DNA of 36,691 nucleotides from Bacteroidota bacterium (GCA_029907355.1 JARYLZ010000024.1:1-36691); one strand, 5' to 3'; counted from the stretch's first letter, positions 1 to 9,022 are shown. A program made the numbers and translations. Notes: generated by a model from the letters alone, not told the origin.

Positions 1-1131
1 CCCAGAGCATCTTCTGGAAGTCTTCGATTTGCGCCAGGAAGTCAATGATGTGGCCGCCGACGCGCTTGATGAGGCGCAGCAGTTGGAACCAGCCCTCGGC
101 TACCTGCTCGCCGGCGGCCTCCATCTCCTCCAGGTTGAGCACTTCGTTCTTCAGGTAAAAGTCCAGTTCGCGGGAGAGGAAGCCGCGCAGGTCTTTGTGG
201 ATGAAAAAGTCGCTGGTGTTGCGGGGGTGTACTGGCGCAGGTGGTGCTCCAGCCAGGAGACGGATTCGCCTTTGTCGGTGCGGCGGCGCTCGACGGTCAG
301 CGCGGCCAGGGCTTCGGCGGCCTTGACGCGCCTGGGAATGTCTGCAACGGCCTTGGCGAGGATGGCCTCCTGCTGATTCTTCTGCCCGTAGGCGATGGTC
401 TCCTGCGCGGTCAGCGGGCGGAACTCGAAGGAGATGGTCAGCGTGCGCGCCGCTTCGTCCCAGGCGACGCCATCCAGCACGGGCAGGAAGAAGCGCTTCT
501 CGCCCTTGACGTTGTTCTGCTCCACGTCGGCCTGCCGGAGTTCGAAGCGCACGGTCACGCTGTTGGGCGCTTTGTAGGAATAGTCGGTGAAATACTCGCC
601 GGTCTTGACGTAGTACTGGTCATGGTTGGCCCAGTAGAGATACACTTCCTCGCCGTTATAGGGGATGGCGTAGCGTTCTTTCTTGGAGTAGCGGCGCTTG
701 GAGATAAAGTCGCCGTCCTGCCAGTAGCGGGAAAAGAAGGTGTAGAGGTGGTTGTAGATGGCTGTTTCCAGGGCCTCGGTAGAGCGTGCCCCCTGAGCTT
801 TGGCCTGCGCTTCCAGGTATTCCTTGCCCGCTTTGGTCTCGCGGTACTTTTCGGCCAGGTTGCCGTTGGCGTCCAGCGCGTCTTCCCCGAGCGCGTCCAG
901 TACTTTTTGGTGGGCGACTCGCAGAGCTTCCTGCGCTTGCGTTTGTTCGGCCAGCGCGCCCTGATTCAGTTCTTCGCTTATGGCTTTGGGCAGGTCTTCG
1001 GTAATCCACCGCTCAATCACCTGACGCTTGTAATTCATGATGCGGTAGATGCCAAAGTCCAAATCGGCGCAGTCGAATTGGAAAAGGTCTCATAAGAGAT
1101 CCTGAAATCTTTCTCTTGCTGATGCGGTCAT
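1..1131 (-). pseudogene. Decayed DNA methyltransferase (Mod-like), 5' part; runs off left edge
   Basis: This is the N-terminal part of a large adenine/cytosine-N4-type site-specific DNA methyltransferase, judged from the family-typical stretches LDFGIYRIMN, FFSRYWQDGDFISKRRY and YLYWANHDQYY. The catalytic motifs would lie beyond the window. A well-spaced GGAGAG precedes an ATG at 1131. Thirteen codons later an in-frame TGA (1092-1090) sits where CGA would keep the family alignment going (DLL-stop-DLFQFDCADLDFG). A second lesion is a one-base deletion at the G5 run at 223-227: restoring one base gives YTPRNTSDFFIHKDL and the frame then stays open to position 1. An ORF starting at TTG 1062 exists but lacks the N-terminus. 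Base composition is lower in GC than the core genes downstream, which suggests transfer. The homopolymer lesion could be a sequencing error; the TGA is harder to explain that way. Confidence 0.8.
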
Positions 1132-1221
1132 TATGTATCACTCTCCGGTATTGATGCCGCTACCCATCCTCCTGTTATCCGGCACGGGGTTGCAATTTTG
1201 CGCACGGATGGAGTATACGTT

Positions 1222-1749
1222 TCATTCGTAATCGACAGCTTGCCAGATGAGTTGTCCTTTTGCGTTATATAATTCAAGATTCGGGTCCCCGTCTTGATCG
1301 AGACCGAGCCATGCCCTTGTTTCTCCTCTCGAATCGTAGAGCCAGAGACCGGGTTGATGACCTGTACTGAAACCAGTAGAAATCCTCCGGTTGTGGAGTT
1401 TGTCGTAAATGTTCATTTCCGGGAAACCATCATCGTCGTATGTGAGGTTTATATCAGGAATCGTACTGAACTTCGTTTCACCCACATTTTTCCCTGCCTT
1501 CCCGAGCCAAAGCATACCGTAATTCGTTTCGGCGTTATATGCAAGAGCTCCCCGTATGTTACCCAACTTGTCTCGCAGGAAAAATTGACCTTGATAATCG
1601 TAATACTCTGATTGTGTCCATGCCGCAAGTCCTAATACAAGGAGACTGAAAAACACGAGAATACCCGCAAACTTGAACCTCCTGTTCTGTTTCTCGAGTT
1701 TTTTCAAACGGCAGAGGATCGCCTCGAGGTCGTAGTTCCCCGTTGACAT
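1222..1749 (-). CDS. Small single-pass membrane protein with strand-repeat C-terminus, unknown function
   Basis: The product has 175 residues. ATG 1749 is chosen because a strong AAAGGAGG lies 5 bases upstream; the frame stays open further upstream to 1902 but without a ribosome site. Residues 6-24 are charged and heptad-like (a short coiled coil), 27-44 form one hydrophobic membrane segment, and 56-170 consist of short repeated units of the form L-x-D-x-x-G-x-x-R followed by a hydrophobic strand (around 58, 115, 138 and 160). Similar repeat tails occur in uncharacterised proteins of several phyla, predicted to be beta-structured outside the membrane. GC is clearly lower than in the following genes, so it probably belongs with the methyltransferase remnant as accessory DNA. 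No function can be assigned. Confidence 0.75.
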   Translation of the reverse strand: MSTGNYDLEAILCRLKKLEKQNRRFKFAGILVFFSLLVLGLAAWTQSEYYDYQGQFFLRDKLGNIRGALAYNAETNYGMLWLGKAGKNVGETKFSTIPDINLTYDDDGFPEMNIYDKLHNRRISTGFSTGHQPGLWLYDSRGETRAWLGLDQDGDPNLELYNAKGQLIWQAVDYE

Positions 1750-2060
1750 TTCATCCTCCTTTGAGATGTTCGAAATGAAGAGTTCCGGCGAAGGGGACTT
1801 CGCAACGAGGAACGATTCATACATGTCCCCTTCGGAGGCTTCGATATCACCCTGATCGTGTGGATTTCGCTCGGGACGGCACAGAAGAGAACCATCGCCC
1901 ACGTCGCCATCGTTCCCCGCGGACGAAACGGTGCCGACGGTGCAGAAAAGAACTCCCCCGTGTCATTGACCGCGACCGTCATGGAGATGCTCGAATCGTT
2001 CTCCCATGGCCTGTTTTTCCGAACGCCGGAACGTTCGCGCAGACCGGCTCGTGAAGGCGG
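1750..2060. other. Non-coding stretch at the accessory/core composition boundary
   Basis: This stretch separates the low-GC small membrane gene from the cupin that ends the panB operon. ORFs exist on both strands, but none has a ribosome site, a recognisable product or a plausible composition. GC rises visibly across it from left to right. I see no terminal repeat, att-like duplication or strong hairpin. Confidence 0.5.
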
Positions 2061-2342
2061 TCAGAGCGCGCTCGTCGCGTCGAGGCAGACGAGAGGGGTG
2101 TTGCCGAGGACCTCGGCGGAGTGCGGCGTATGGGCGGGGACGACGAAACGCTTGCCCGGGCCGAGGATGTGCTCGGTGTCGTTCATCGTGATCTTGAGCG
2201 AGCCGCTCAGCACGACGTGGATGGTCTCGTAGGCGTGCGAGTGGGGCGGGAAACACATGCCGGGCGGGTAACTGTACACGTAGATGTTGTAGCCTTCCGC
2301 TTTCAAGGCGCGCTTGATGGCTTCGATCTCCTCCCTTTCCAT
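2061..2342 (-). CDS. Single-domain cupin protein
   Basis: A 93-residue protein consisting of one cupin_2 barrel. The first metal-binding motif is visible as PPHSHAYETIHVVLSG (residues 32-47, His34, His36, Glu39), and the second as the VVPAHTPHSA segment around 67-76 (His71, His74). Such small cupins bind a divalent metal and serve as isomerases, dioxygenases or sugar/ligand sensors; the substrate cannot be read from sequence. Its ATG overlaps the panB stop as TGATG, so it is translationally coupled and is the last gene of the trans-sulfuration-pgeF-lipM-panB operon. The N-terminal 20 residues form a short helix before the barrel. The family call is firm and the role unknown. Confidence 0.85.
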   Translation of the reverse strand: MEREEIEAIKRALKAEGYNIYVYSYPPGMCFPPHSHAYETIHVVLSGSLKITMNDTEHILGPGKRFVVPAHTPHSAEVLGNTPLVCLDATSAL

Positions 2343-3172
2343 CAGTAACTCTCTGCTTGGGTGGGGAATGCTCCTGTCTTGACGTCGGCGACGTACTGCC
2401 GGACGGCGCGGCTGATGTCTTCGGCGAGATTCGCGTAGCGGCGGACGAAACGGGGGCGGAAATCTTCGAAGAGACCGAGCATGTCCGGCGTGACGAGGAT
2501 CTGTCCGCTGCAGTAGGGCCCAGCGCCGATGCCGATCGTCGGTATCCGGAGCTTCTCGGTGATGGTGCGCCCGAGGGACGCGGGGATTTTCTCGAGGACG
2601 ATGGCGAATGCCCCCGCCTCCTCGAGGATGAGGGCGTCGCGGATGAGCGCCTGCGCTTCTTCCTCGCTCGTCCCCCGCGGGCGGTAGCCGCCGTACTTGA
2701 GGATGGACTGCGGCATCAGGCCGATGTGGCCGATGATGGGGATGCCTTCGCCCGAGATTTTCTCGACGACTTTCGCGACGCGCTCGCCGCCTTCGATCTT
2801 CACGCCGAGGGCGTTCGTCTCCTTCATCACCCTGCCGGCGTTGCGGAACGCCTCCTCGACGGTGACCTGGTACGACATGAAGGGCAGGTCCGTGATCACC
2901 ATCGCGTGCCGGACGATGTTCGAGACGATCTTCGTGTGGTAGATCATCTCGTCCAGCGTGACGGGGAGTGTCGTGCTGTTCCCCTGGAAGACGTTGCTCA
3001 GGGAATCGCCCACGAGGATGATGTCCACGCCTGCCTCGTCGAGCAGGCGCGCGAACAGGAAATCGTACGCCGTCAGGCAGGCGATCGTCTCGCCCGAATC
3101 CTTCATCTCCTGAATGGTCCGCGTCGTCACGCGGCTCACACGCGCGGAGATGGAAGCCCTCGTATCGTTCAT
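2342..3172 (-). CDS. panB: 3-methyl-2-oxobutanoate hydroxymethyltransferase
   Basis: PanB transfers a one-carbon unit from methylenetetrahydrofolate to 2-oxoisovalerate, giving ketopantoate, the first step towards pantothenate and CoA. At 276 residues the length is normal. The TIM-barrel signature residues are all present: LTAYD (33-37), LVGDS with Asp56, TDLPF with Asp95 and KIEGG with Glu127 for magnesium and substrate, GHIGLMPQS (148-156), and [15 protein letters not shown] (210-224). ATG 3172 follows a GAGGAGAGG and overlaps the stop of the upstream lipM-type gene as ATGA, so the two are coupled. No panC, panD or panE is adjacent. The downstream cupin overlaps its stop. Confidence 0.96.
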   Translation of the reverse strand: MNDTRASISARVSRVTTRTIQEMKDSGETIACLTAYDFLFARLLDEAGVDIILVGDSLSNVFQGNSTTLPVTLDEMIYHTKIVSNIVRHAMVITDLPFMSYQVTVEEAFRNAGRVMKETNALGVKIEGGERVAKVVEKISGEGIPIIGHIGLMPQSILKYGGYRPRGTSEEEAQALIRDALILEEAGAFAIVLEKIPASLGRTITEKLRIPTIGIGAGPYCSGQILVTPDMLGLFEDFRPRFVRRYANLAEDISRAVRQYVADVKTGAFPTQAESY

Positions 3173-3963
3173 GGGCGGGCCCTCTCCTCGGTTTCGGATG
3201 GAAGGTAATGAATCCCGCCGCCATCTGAAAAGCGGATGCCCCATGCCCGCTCGAATCCCGTGCGGACGGCGTCCCGCACTTCCTCGTAGGAAGGCGTTCG
3301 GCCCATGAGATCCGTGAGCGTGATGGTGTGGTTTTCCAGGTCCGACCGCAGGGCGGCGCGGGTCCGGGCGTCGAGCGCGAGGTAATCCGACAAGCGGAGA
3401 TGGGCGGGGCCGATGAGGATGGAACCGTGCTGGAGTACGGTCCCCCCGATGCGCCGCTGGGCGCTCCCGACCAGTTTCCTCCCGTCGGCTTCGATTTCGT
3501 ACCGGGCGGAGCTGGAGAAGCAGGGGATGCTCCGCGGCTCGCGGTAGAGCTTGGGGAAATCCGGGCGGCTCCGCGCGAGCTCGATGCCGGGCGCGAGGAG
3601 GCGCAGTCCCGCCACGAGGGCGTCGCCGATGCGGCGGTACACATCCATGATCCCTCGTCCCTCGGAAGGCATGACCACGCTGTAGGTGCACTCTTCGGCA
3701 TGGAGGATCGCGCGGCCCCCCGTCGGCCGCCGGACGACGTCCAGTCCGTCGGCTCCGACCCGCTCGAGGTCCAGTTCCGCGATGTCCTGGTGCCGTCCGA
3801 GCGAAATGCACCACGGTTCCCAGCGGTAGACGCGCACGGTGGGGGGAGCCGTACCCGCGTCGACGGCATGCGCGCGGTCGACGTCGAAGTCCATGTTCCA
3901 CCCGCCCCGCGCCGCACCGGTGTCAAGGAAGACGAATGGGCCCGATGGTGTCGTGGGGCTCAT
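3169..3963 (-). CDS. lipM: LipM/LplA-type octanoyl- or lipoate-protein transferase
   Basis: A 264-residue protein of the biotin/lipoate protein ligase fold. The lipoyl-binding signature [11 protein letters not shown] lies at 78-88, and the conserved lysine segment [11 protein letters not shown] at 161-171 (Lys163). Cys148 in the [12 protein letters not shown] stretch matches the position of the acyl-thioester cysteine of LipM, which moves octanoate from acyl carrier protein to a lipoyl domain. That cysteine and the lack of an ATP-ligase C-terminal domain favour LipM over LplA. Start and stop both overlap neighbours as ATGA (pgeF upstream, panB downstream). No lipA or lipoyl-domain dehydrogenase gene is in the window. 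Confidence 0.85.
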   Translation of the reverse strand: MSPTTPSGPFVFLDTGAARGGWNMDFDVDRAHAVDAGTAPPTVRVYRWEPWCISLGRHQDIAELDLERVGADGLDVVRRPTGGRAILHAEECTYSVVMPSEGRGIMDVYRRIGDALVAGLRLLAPGIELARSRPDFPKLYREPRSIPCFSSSARYEIEADGRKLVGSAQRRIGGTVLQHGSILIGPAHLRLSDYLALDARTRAALRSDLENHTITLTDLMGRTPSYEEVRDAVRTGFERAWGIRFSDGGGIHYLPSETEERARP

Positions 3964-4718
3964 AGGACCGGTTCGTCGATCATCGCGATCACGCCGAGCA
4001 TGCGCCCGGCGGAGGGCCCGTCCCGCCGGTGCGAATGGAACAGCGAGGGCGTGCAGATGGTGCAGAGGTCTTCCGCTTCGATGCGCTCCGGGCGCACGCC
4101 CATGTCGGTGAGCCCGCGGACGATCGCCGTGCGAAGGTCGAGGTGCGCGCGTTCCCCTTCGCTCACGGAGATGAGGTCGGCGGGGAAAAGCGACGCCACA
4201 TCGGGCCCCACTTCGTAACAGCACGGTCCGGCGCCGGGCCCGATGAATGCGACGAGGGCGGAAGGGTCGACCCCGTACCGCTCGGTCATCTCGGCAACCG
4301 TCCGGCTGACGATGCCGCCTGCGGTCCCGCGCCAGCCGGCGTGGATGGCGGCGAGTGCACGCTTCTTCGGGTCGTACAGGAAGACGGGGAAGCAGTCTGC
4401 GGTCCGGACGGCGAGGCCGATGCGGGGCATGTCCGTGCAGAGCGCGTCGCACGCGGGGTACTCGCCCCCCTCGACGGCTACCGCGATGCGGGTTTCGTGG
4501 ACCTGCTCCATGAACGCGATCTCGTCCGGGGCCAGCCCGACCGTTTCGAGGAAACGGCGGAGATGGGATTCCACGCGGTCGGGGTCGTCGCCGGTGTCGA
4601 ACCCGAGGTTGAACCCGAACGGCGAGCCGTCGTCCGCACCCTGACGCGTGCTCATCGCGAAGACGATGTTCGGAAAGGCGGAGAGGAACTTGCTGCGGAT
4701 CAGCGGGATCGTGGGCAT
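3960..4718 (-). CDS. pgeF: Purine nucleoside phosphorylase / laccase-domain protein (YfiH, PgeF)
   Basis: A 252-residue member of the multicopper-polyphenol-oxidase (YfiH/YlmD) family. Members act as zinc-dependent purine nucleoside phosphorylases/adenosine deaminases, and E. coli PgeF also edits peptidoglycan precursors that carry serine. The three zinc ligands are visible: His74 in FMEQVHETRI, Cys109 in VRTADCFPVF, and His126 in AAIHAGWRG, together with the GPGAGPCCYEVG loop. ATG 4718 was chosen as the first start that gives the family-typical N-terminus; it has no strong ribosome site. It lies 23 bases after the trans-sulfuration gene and overlaps the lipM-type gene by ATGA, so it belongs to the same operon. 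Confidence 0.92.
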   Translation of the reverse strand: MPTIPLIRSKFLSAFPNIVFAMSTRQGADDGSPFGFNLGFDTGDDPDRVESHLRRFLETVGLAPDEIAFMEQVHETRIAVAVEGGEYPACDALCTDMPRIGLAVRTADCFPVFLYDPKKRALAAIHAGWRGTAGGIVSRTVAEMTERYGVDPSALVAFIGPGAGPCCYEVGPDVASLFPADLISVSEGERAHLDLRTAIVRGLTDMGVRPERIEAEDLCTICTPSLFHSHRRDGPSAGRMLGVIAMIDEPVL

Positions 4719-4741
4719 GGGAAACGCGGCAGGTGCGGTGG

Positions 4742-6043
4742 CTACAGGCGCGAGAACGCCTCGTCGAGGTCCTGGATGATGTCGGCGGGATGTTCGATAC
4801 CGATCGAGAGGCGTATGCCGCCGGGGTCGAGGCCCCGGCGCACTTGCTCCTCGGCCGGGATAGCGGAGTGCGTCATCGAGCCGGGGTGTTCGATGAGGGT
4901 GCGGAGATGCCCGAGACTGACGGCGAGCGTGATCGTGTACGCGCGTTCCGCGATGTCGTTGATGAGCCGTTCGCCGAGTTCCCGCGCTTCTTCGGGGGTG
5001 TCGCCGGCGAGCGAAAAATAGATCAGCGTTCCCGGGGCGAAGCGACCGTCGAAATCGAGCATCTGCCGCCGCGCCAGGTCGTACTGGGGGAAGCTCTTCA
5101 AGCCGGGGTACATCACACGCCGGACGCGCGGGTGCTGCTCGAGGTACTCGGCGACCTGCATGGCGGATTCCATCGCGCGGCGGATGCGAAGGGAGAGGGT
5201 GGGGAGACCGTAGACGAGGATCGGCCACGCGCTCTTCGTGGCGAGCACGCCGCCGAAATCTTTCCGGTAGAGGAGCAGCATGTCGTAGTACCGCTGGGGG
5301 CAGACGATGACGCCGCCCATGTCGGTCCCGAACCCGCCGATGCCCTTCGTCAGCGAGTGCATGACGAAATCGGCGCCGTGTTCGAGCGGGCGCTGGCAGA
5401 AAGGCGTCGCGAAGGTGTTGTCGACCACCACGTGGATCTTCTCGTCTTCCGACCGCGAGGCGTTGGCGCGTGCGACGATCGAGCAGATCCCGCGAATATC
5501 GATGAGACCCATCGTCGGGTTGATCGGCGTCTCGAAGAAGACGACGCGCGTCTGCGGCGTGAGAGCGCCCTCGAGCGCCGCAGGGTCCGAGAGATCGAGG
5601 AATCGCACGGGGATGCGGTAACGGGGGTACCACGTCGTGAAGAGGGAATACGTGCACCCGTACAGCGTCGTGTGCGAGACGATCTCCTCGCCGGACCGGA
5701 CGAGAATCCCGAGGACGGCCGCAATGGCGGCCATGCCCGAGGCGAACGTGACGGCGGCGTCCCCCCCCTCCGCGAAGGCGAGATTCTCCTCGAGGATTTC
5801 CTTGTTCGGTTCGCCGAGCCGGTCGTAAATGTAGATCGGGGCCTTGTGTTTCGTCTCGTCGGTCGTGTGGGCGAACTCGATGAAACCCTGTGCGCCTCGC
5901 TGGGCGGAATCCAGGCGGTACGTGGCCGAGGACGAGATGGGCGGGATGACGTGATGCGCGTAATCCCATTTCTCGGAGTGGCTTCGCCCGTAGATGAGAC
6001 GCGTTTCCTTCGAGTACTTCTCGTTGTACAGGTCGTCGTTCAT
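4742..6043 (-). CDS. Cys/Met-metabolism PLP-dependent (trans-sulfuration) enzyme
   Basis: A 433-residue fold-type I PLP enzyme of the cystathionine gamma-synthase / methionine gamma-lyase / O-acetylhomoserine sulfhydrylase family. The PLP lysine is Lys233 in HSLTKGIGGFGTDMGG, the pyridine-binding aspartate is Asp208 in VVVDNTFATP, and the phosphate loop is ASGMAAIAA (101-109). The usual YsRxxNPT segment is here YDRLGEPNK, and the N-terminus is longer than in MetB. These features hint at a subgroup, but the exact reaction cannot be fixed. ATG 6043 has GGAGG 5 bases upstream. It is the promoter-proximal gene of the minus-strand operon ending in the cupin, and it diverges from the HD-domain gene. 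Confidence 0.88.
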   Translation of the reverse strand: MNDDLYNEKYSKETRLIYGRSHSEKWDYAHHVIPPISSSATYRLDSAQRGAQGFIEFAHTTDETKHKAPIYIYDRLGEPNKEILEENLAFAEGGDAAVTFASGMAAIAAVLGILVRSGEEIVSHTTLYGCTYSLFTTWYPRYRIPVRFLDLSDPAALEGALTPQTRVVFFETPINPTMGLIDIRGICSIVARANASRSEDEKIHVVVDNTFATPFCQRPLEHGADFVMHSLTKGIGGFGTDMGGVIVCPQRYYDMLLLYRKDFGGVLATKSAWPILVYGLPTLSLRIRRAMESAMQVAEYLEQHPRVRRVMYPGLKSFPQYDLARRQMLDFDGRFAPGTLIYFSLAGDTPEEARELGERLINDIAERAYTITLAVSLGHLRTLIEHPGSMTHSAIPAEEQVRRGLDPGGIRLSIGIEHPADIIQDLDEAFSRL

Positions 6044-6188
6044 GGGACCTCCGATGGCGTTCGAATCGGAACATTTCGGACGCCCGACGTCGATACGATG
6101 CCGGTCTCCGATGACCCTTGGAAGATAACACTCGTCGCAGGAAGGAAAAACAGAGGGGTTCGTGGCGTCTGTGCGCCCCCTTCATTTT

Positions 6189-6217
6189 TCGGACGGAACG
6201 CGGCGTCATCGTATATT
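6189..6217 (+). promoter_or_regulatory. Candidate promoter for the HD-domain gene, next to the start codon
   Basis: TCGGAC (6189-6194), 17 bases, then TATATT (6212-6217). The ATG of the gene is at 6224, so transcription should begin at or within a base or two of the start codon, giving a leaderless message. The -35 is weak but resembles the TTGGAC seen at 14924; the spacing and -10 are good. Confidence 0.45.
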
Positions 6218-6223
6218 CGCGGC

Positions 6224-6778
6224 ATGGCGACACGCGAAGAAGCGTGGGAACTGCTCTGCACGCACACGTCGTCGGAGCGCCTTCGGCGACACGCGCGGGC
6301 CGTCGAAATCGCGATGCGCGCTTATGCGGAGCGTTTCGGGGCCGACGCGGAGGAATGGGGCATCGTCGGGCTCCTGCACGATCTCGATTATGAACGGCAC
6401 CCAAGCGCGGAAGAACACCCCTTCGCGGGGGAACGTATTCTCGCCGAGCACGGCTACCCCGAGCGCATCCGCCGGGCCGTGCTCTCCCATGCGGACCACA
6501 CGAGGGTCAAGCGCGAAAGCAACATGGAACGCGCCCTCTATGCCTGCGACGAGCTCTGCGGTTTTCTCCTCGCCGTCGCTTACGTCCGCCCCGACGGAAA
6601 GATCGCGGGCGTCGAACCGCGGTCGGTGCGGAAGAAAATGAAGGACAAGGCCTTCGCGCGTGCCGTCTCGCGGGAGGAGCTCCTCCGCGGCGCCGAGGAA
6701 CTCGGCGTCGAATTCGACGAACATGTGCGCTTTCTCGTCGCCGCGCTCGCGGCTCATGCCGACGAACTCGGCGTGTGA
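6224..6778 (+). CDS. HD-domain hydrolase
   Basis: A 184-residue HD-superfamily metal-dependent phosphohydrolase. The metal-binding set is visible: His23 in RRHARAVEIA, His52-Asp53 in GLLHDLDYERHP, His90 and His92 in LSHADHT, and Asp109 in YACDELCGFLLAV. The whole protein corresponds to the small stand-alone HD proteins of COG2316, whose substrate is not established (a nucleotide or phosphate ester is likely). There is no ribosome-binding sequence before ATG 6224, and a TATATT ends only 6 bases upstream, so translation may be leaderless. It diverges from the trans-sulfuration operon and converges on the epimerase gene, with 29 bases between their stops. Confidence 0.85.
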   Translation: MATREEAWELLCTHTSSERLRRHARAVEIAMRAYAERFGADAEEWGIVGLLHDLDYERHPSAEEHPFAGERILAEHGYPERIRRAVLSHADHTRVKRESNMERALYACDELCGFLLAVAYVRPDGKIAGVEPRSVRKKMKDKAFARAVSREELLRGAEELGVEFDEHVRFLVAALAAHADELGV

Positions 6779-6807
6779 GGGGATGCCCAGGCCGTACGTT
6801 CCGACTC

Positions 6808-7743
6808 TTACGCTCGGGCGTGGGGGTAGAGGTCCGCGAGAGCGCTTTCGAGATCCGGGAAGAGGTACGTGAACCCCGCATTCTCCAAGCGGCGCGGGTA
6901 TACCCGCTGGCCGCGGAGGAGGCTTTCGGCGAATTCCCCGACAAGGACGCGGAGCGCGAAAGGCGGGACCGGCAACAATGCGGGACGGTGCAGCCTGCGG
7001 GCGAGCAGGGCGGCGAACTCCCTGTTCCGCACGGTATGGGGCGCATCGGCGGCGAACCCTCCGCGGAGAGAAACTTCGTCGATGGCGAAGAGGATCACGC
7101 GAACGGCGTCGTCCACGTGGATCCACGGCATCCATTGCCGTCCTGAACCGATCGGGCCGCCCGCGAAGAAGCGGAACGGCGCCGCGAGACGCGGGAGCGC
7201 CCCGCCGTGCGCGTCGAGGATCATACCGAAACGCGGCGTGACAACCCGTATGCGGCGTTCCGTCGCACGGTTCGCTTCGGCTTCCCACGCGATGCACACG
7301 CGGGCGAGGAAATCGTTTCCCGGCGGCGCGTCCTCCGGTATCTCGTTCTCATCCCCGAGTCCGTAATAGCCGATTCCCGATGCGCTCAGGAGCACGGAAA
7401 CCCGGCTATCGCTCAAAGCGGCCTCGACGACGGATCGCGTTCCCTCGACACGGCTTCGGAGAATCCGTTCTTTGACGCGGCTGTTCCAGCGTTTTCCGGC
7501 TATCGACTCGCCTGCGAGGTGGACGACTGCGTCCGCCGACGCGATCGCTTCGACCCATGCCCCCTCGTGAGACGGCGACCAGTCGAGCACCGCTTTCGCG
7601 GCGGGGAAAAGGTGTTTCGTCCGGCGGGCGTCGCGCGTCAGCACGACGACTTCGTCGCCGCGACTGCTCAGGGCGGCGTACACCTTCCTGCCGAGGAAGC
7701 CGCTCGCCCCCGTCAGAGCGATGGTTTTCGGATGAGCGTGCAT
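6808..7743 (-). CDS. TIGR01777-family NAD(P)-dependent epimerase/oxidoreductase
   Basis: A SDR-fold protein of about 311 residues. The nucleotide-binding motif is GASGFLG near the N-terminus. Family hallmarks follow: [14 protein letters not shown], a strand with SASGIGYYG carrying the catalytic tyrosine, and PWIHVDDAV in the C-terminal half. The family (YfcH, SulA homologues) is predicted to act on nucleotide-sugars or similar substrates, but no physiological reaction is firmly known. ATG 7743 is taken as start; ATG 7752, three codons upstream in the same frame, is equally possible, as neither has a good ribosome site. The frame stays open to 7854 but that extension is low-quality. It diverges from the aldolase gene. 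Confidence 0.88.
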   Translation of the reverse strand: MHAHPKTIALTGASGFLGRKVYAALSSRGDEVVVLTRDARRTKHLFPAAKAVLDWSPSHEGAWVEAIASADAVVHLAGESIAGKRWNSRVKERILRSRVEGTRSVVEAALSDSRVSVLLSASGIGYYGLGDENEIPEDAPPGNDFLARVCIAWEAEANRATERRIRVVTPRFGMILDAHGGALPRLAAPFRFFAGGPIGSGRQWMPWIHVDDAVRVILFAIDEVSLRGGFAADAPHTVRNREFAALLARRLHRPALLPVPPFALRVLVGEFAESLLRGQRVYPRRLENAGFTYLFPDLESALADLYPHARA

Positions 7744-7800
7744 GTTTTCCATACCGGAAGAACGTACGACGTGCCGCCGCCGGTTCCCGACCCGCGGATT

Positions 7801-7832
7801 TTTGGAGTTTCCGGCGTGCGGGAGTAACTTTC
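7801..7832 (+). promoter_or_regulatory. Candidate promoter for the aldolase gene
   Basis: TTTG at 7801-7804, then 20 bases, then TAACTTTC at 7825-7832. This matches the loose Bacteroidota-type layout (TTTG, about 20 bases, TAnnTTTG). It leaves about 35 bases of leader before the ATG at 7872, which carries GAGGGGCG as ribosome site. Pattern match only. Confidence 0.3.
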
Positions 7833-7871
7833 CACGCGATCTCAATACCGTCACATCAACGAGGGGCGATC

Positions 7872-8924
7872 ATGTCGATCAACATTCAGGAACTGCTGGG
7901 TGGGGAGGCGGAGTACCTTCTGTCGTTTCAGAATCCCTGCGTACCGAAAGAATCGCTCCACCTTCCGGGGCCGGATTTCATCGACCGCGTGTGGAAGGAC
8001 AGCGACCGTTCGCCAAGAGTGCTCATCAATCTCCGGAGGATTTACGGGAGCGGGCGCCTCGCCGGGACCGGCTACATGTCGATCCTCCCCGTCGACCAGG
8101 GGATCGAGCATTCCGCCGGAGCGTCTTTCGCCCCGAACCCGATGTACTTCGACCCCGAGAACATCGTCACGCTCGCCATCGAGGGCGGGTGCAACGCCGT
8201 GGCAAGCACGCTGGGCGTCCTGGGTTCCGTCGCACGCCGCTATGCCCACAAGATCCCGTTCATCGTCAAGATCAACCACAACGAACTCCTGACGTACCCG
8301 AACAAGTACGACCAGATCCTCTTCGCGTCCGTCGAGCAGGCGTACGATCTCGGCGCCGCCGCCGTGGGGGCAACGATCTACTACGGTTCGGAAGAATCCT
8401 CGCGCCAGATCGTGGAGATTTCCGAGGCGTTCGCCTACGCCCATGAACTGGGGATGGCCACGGTGCTCTGGTGCTACCTGCGGAACCCGGCCTTCAAGAA
8501 AGACAAGGATTACCACGTTTCCGCCGACTTGACGGGTCAGGCGAATCACCTCGGCGTGACGATCGAGGCGGACATCGTCAAGCAGAAACTCCCGGAGAAC
8601 AACGGGGGGTTCACCGCGATCTCCTTCGGGAAGACGAGCAAGCTCGTGTACGAGAAACTCACCAGCGACCATCCCATCGACCTCACGCGGTACCAGGTCG
8701 TCAATTGCTACATGGGGCGCGTCGCTCTCATCAACAGCGGTGGAGCCTCCGCCGGGGCGACCGACCTCGCCGAAGCGATCAAGACCGCCGTCATCAACAA
8801 ACGCGCGGGCGGACAGGGGCTGATCTCCGGGAGAAAGGCGTTCCAGCGCCCCATGAAGGATGGAATCGCCTTGCTGAATGCGATCCAGGACGTGTACCTC
8901 TCACCGGACGTCACCGTCGCCTGA
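7872..8924 (+). CDS. fbaB: Class I fructose-bisphosphate aldolase (DhnA/FbaB type)
   Basis: A 350-residue Schiff-base aldolase of the archaeal-type class I (DhnA) family, the same length as E. coli FbaB. It cleaves fructose 1,6-bisphosphate to dihydroxyacetone phosphate and glyceraldehyde 3-phosphate, or the reverse. Visible family segments include [10 protein letters not shown] (71-80), [10 protein letters not shown] (131-140), and [11 protein letters not shown] (231-241), where Lys237 is the likely Schiff-base lysine. The C-terminal phosphate loops are INSGGASAG and [19 protein letters not shown] 7872 has GAGGGGCG upstream. The gene stands alone and diverges from the epimerase. Confidence 0.93.
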   Translation: MSINIQELLGGEAEYLLSFQNPCVPKESLHLPGPDFIDRVWKDSDRSPRVLINLRRIYGSGRLAGTGYMSILPVDQGIEHSAGASFAPNPMYFDPENIVTLAIEGGCNAVASTLGVLGSVARRYAHKIPFIVKINHNELLTYPNKYDQILFASVEQAYDLGAAAVGATIYYGSEESSRQIVEISEAFAYAHELGMATVLWCYLRNPAFKKDKDYHVSADLTGQANHLGVTIEADIVKQKLPENNGGFTAISFGKTSKLVYEKLTSDHPIDLTRYQVVNCYMGRVALINSGGASAGATDLAEAIKTAVINKRAGGQGLISGRKAFQRPMKDGIALLNAIQDVYLSPDVTVA

Positions 8925-9022
8925 GACGGTGTAGGAACCGGTACGCAGCGGGGGACAACGGGCGTCTGCTTTCCCCGGGCGCGAGGCTTCCGGAAAGAGC
9001 GGCGGAAAACACGCGCGGCGTT

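Noticed and set aside
4733-6223. Upstream part of the frame that ends in the HD-domain protein
   Set aside because: It is antisense to the trans-sulfuration enzyme; only the last 184 codons show a protein family.
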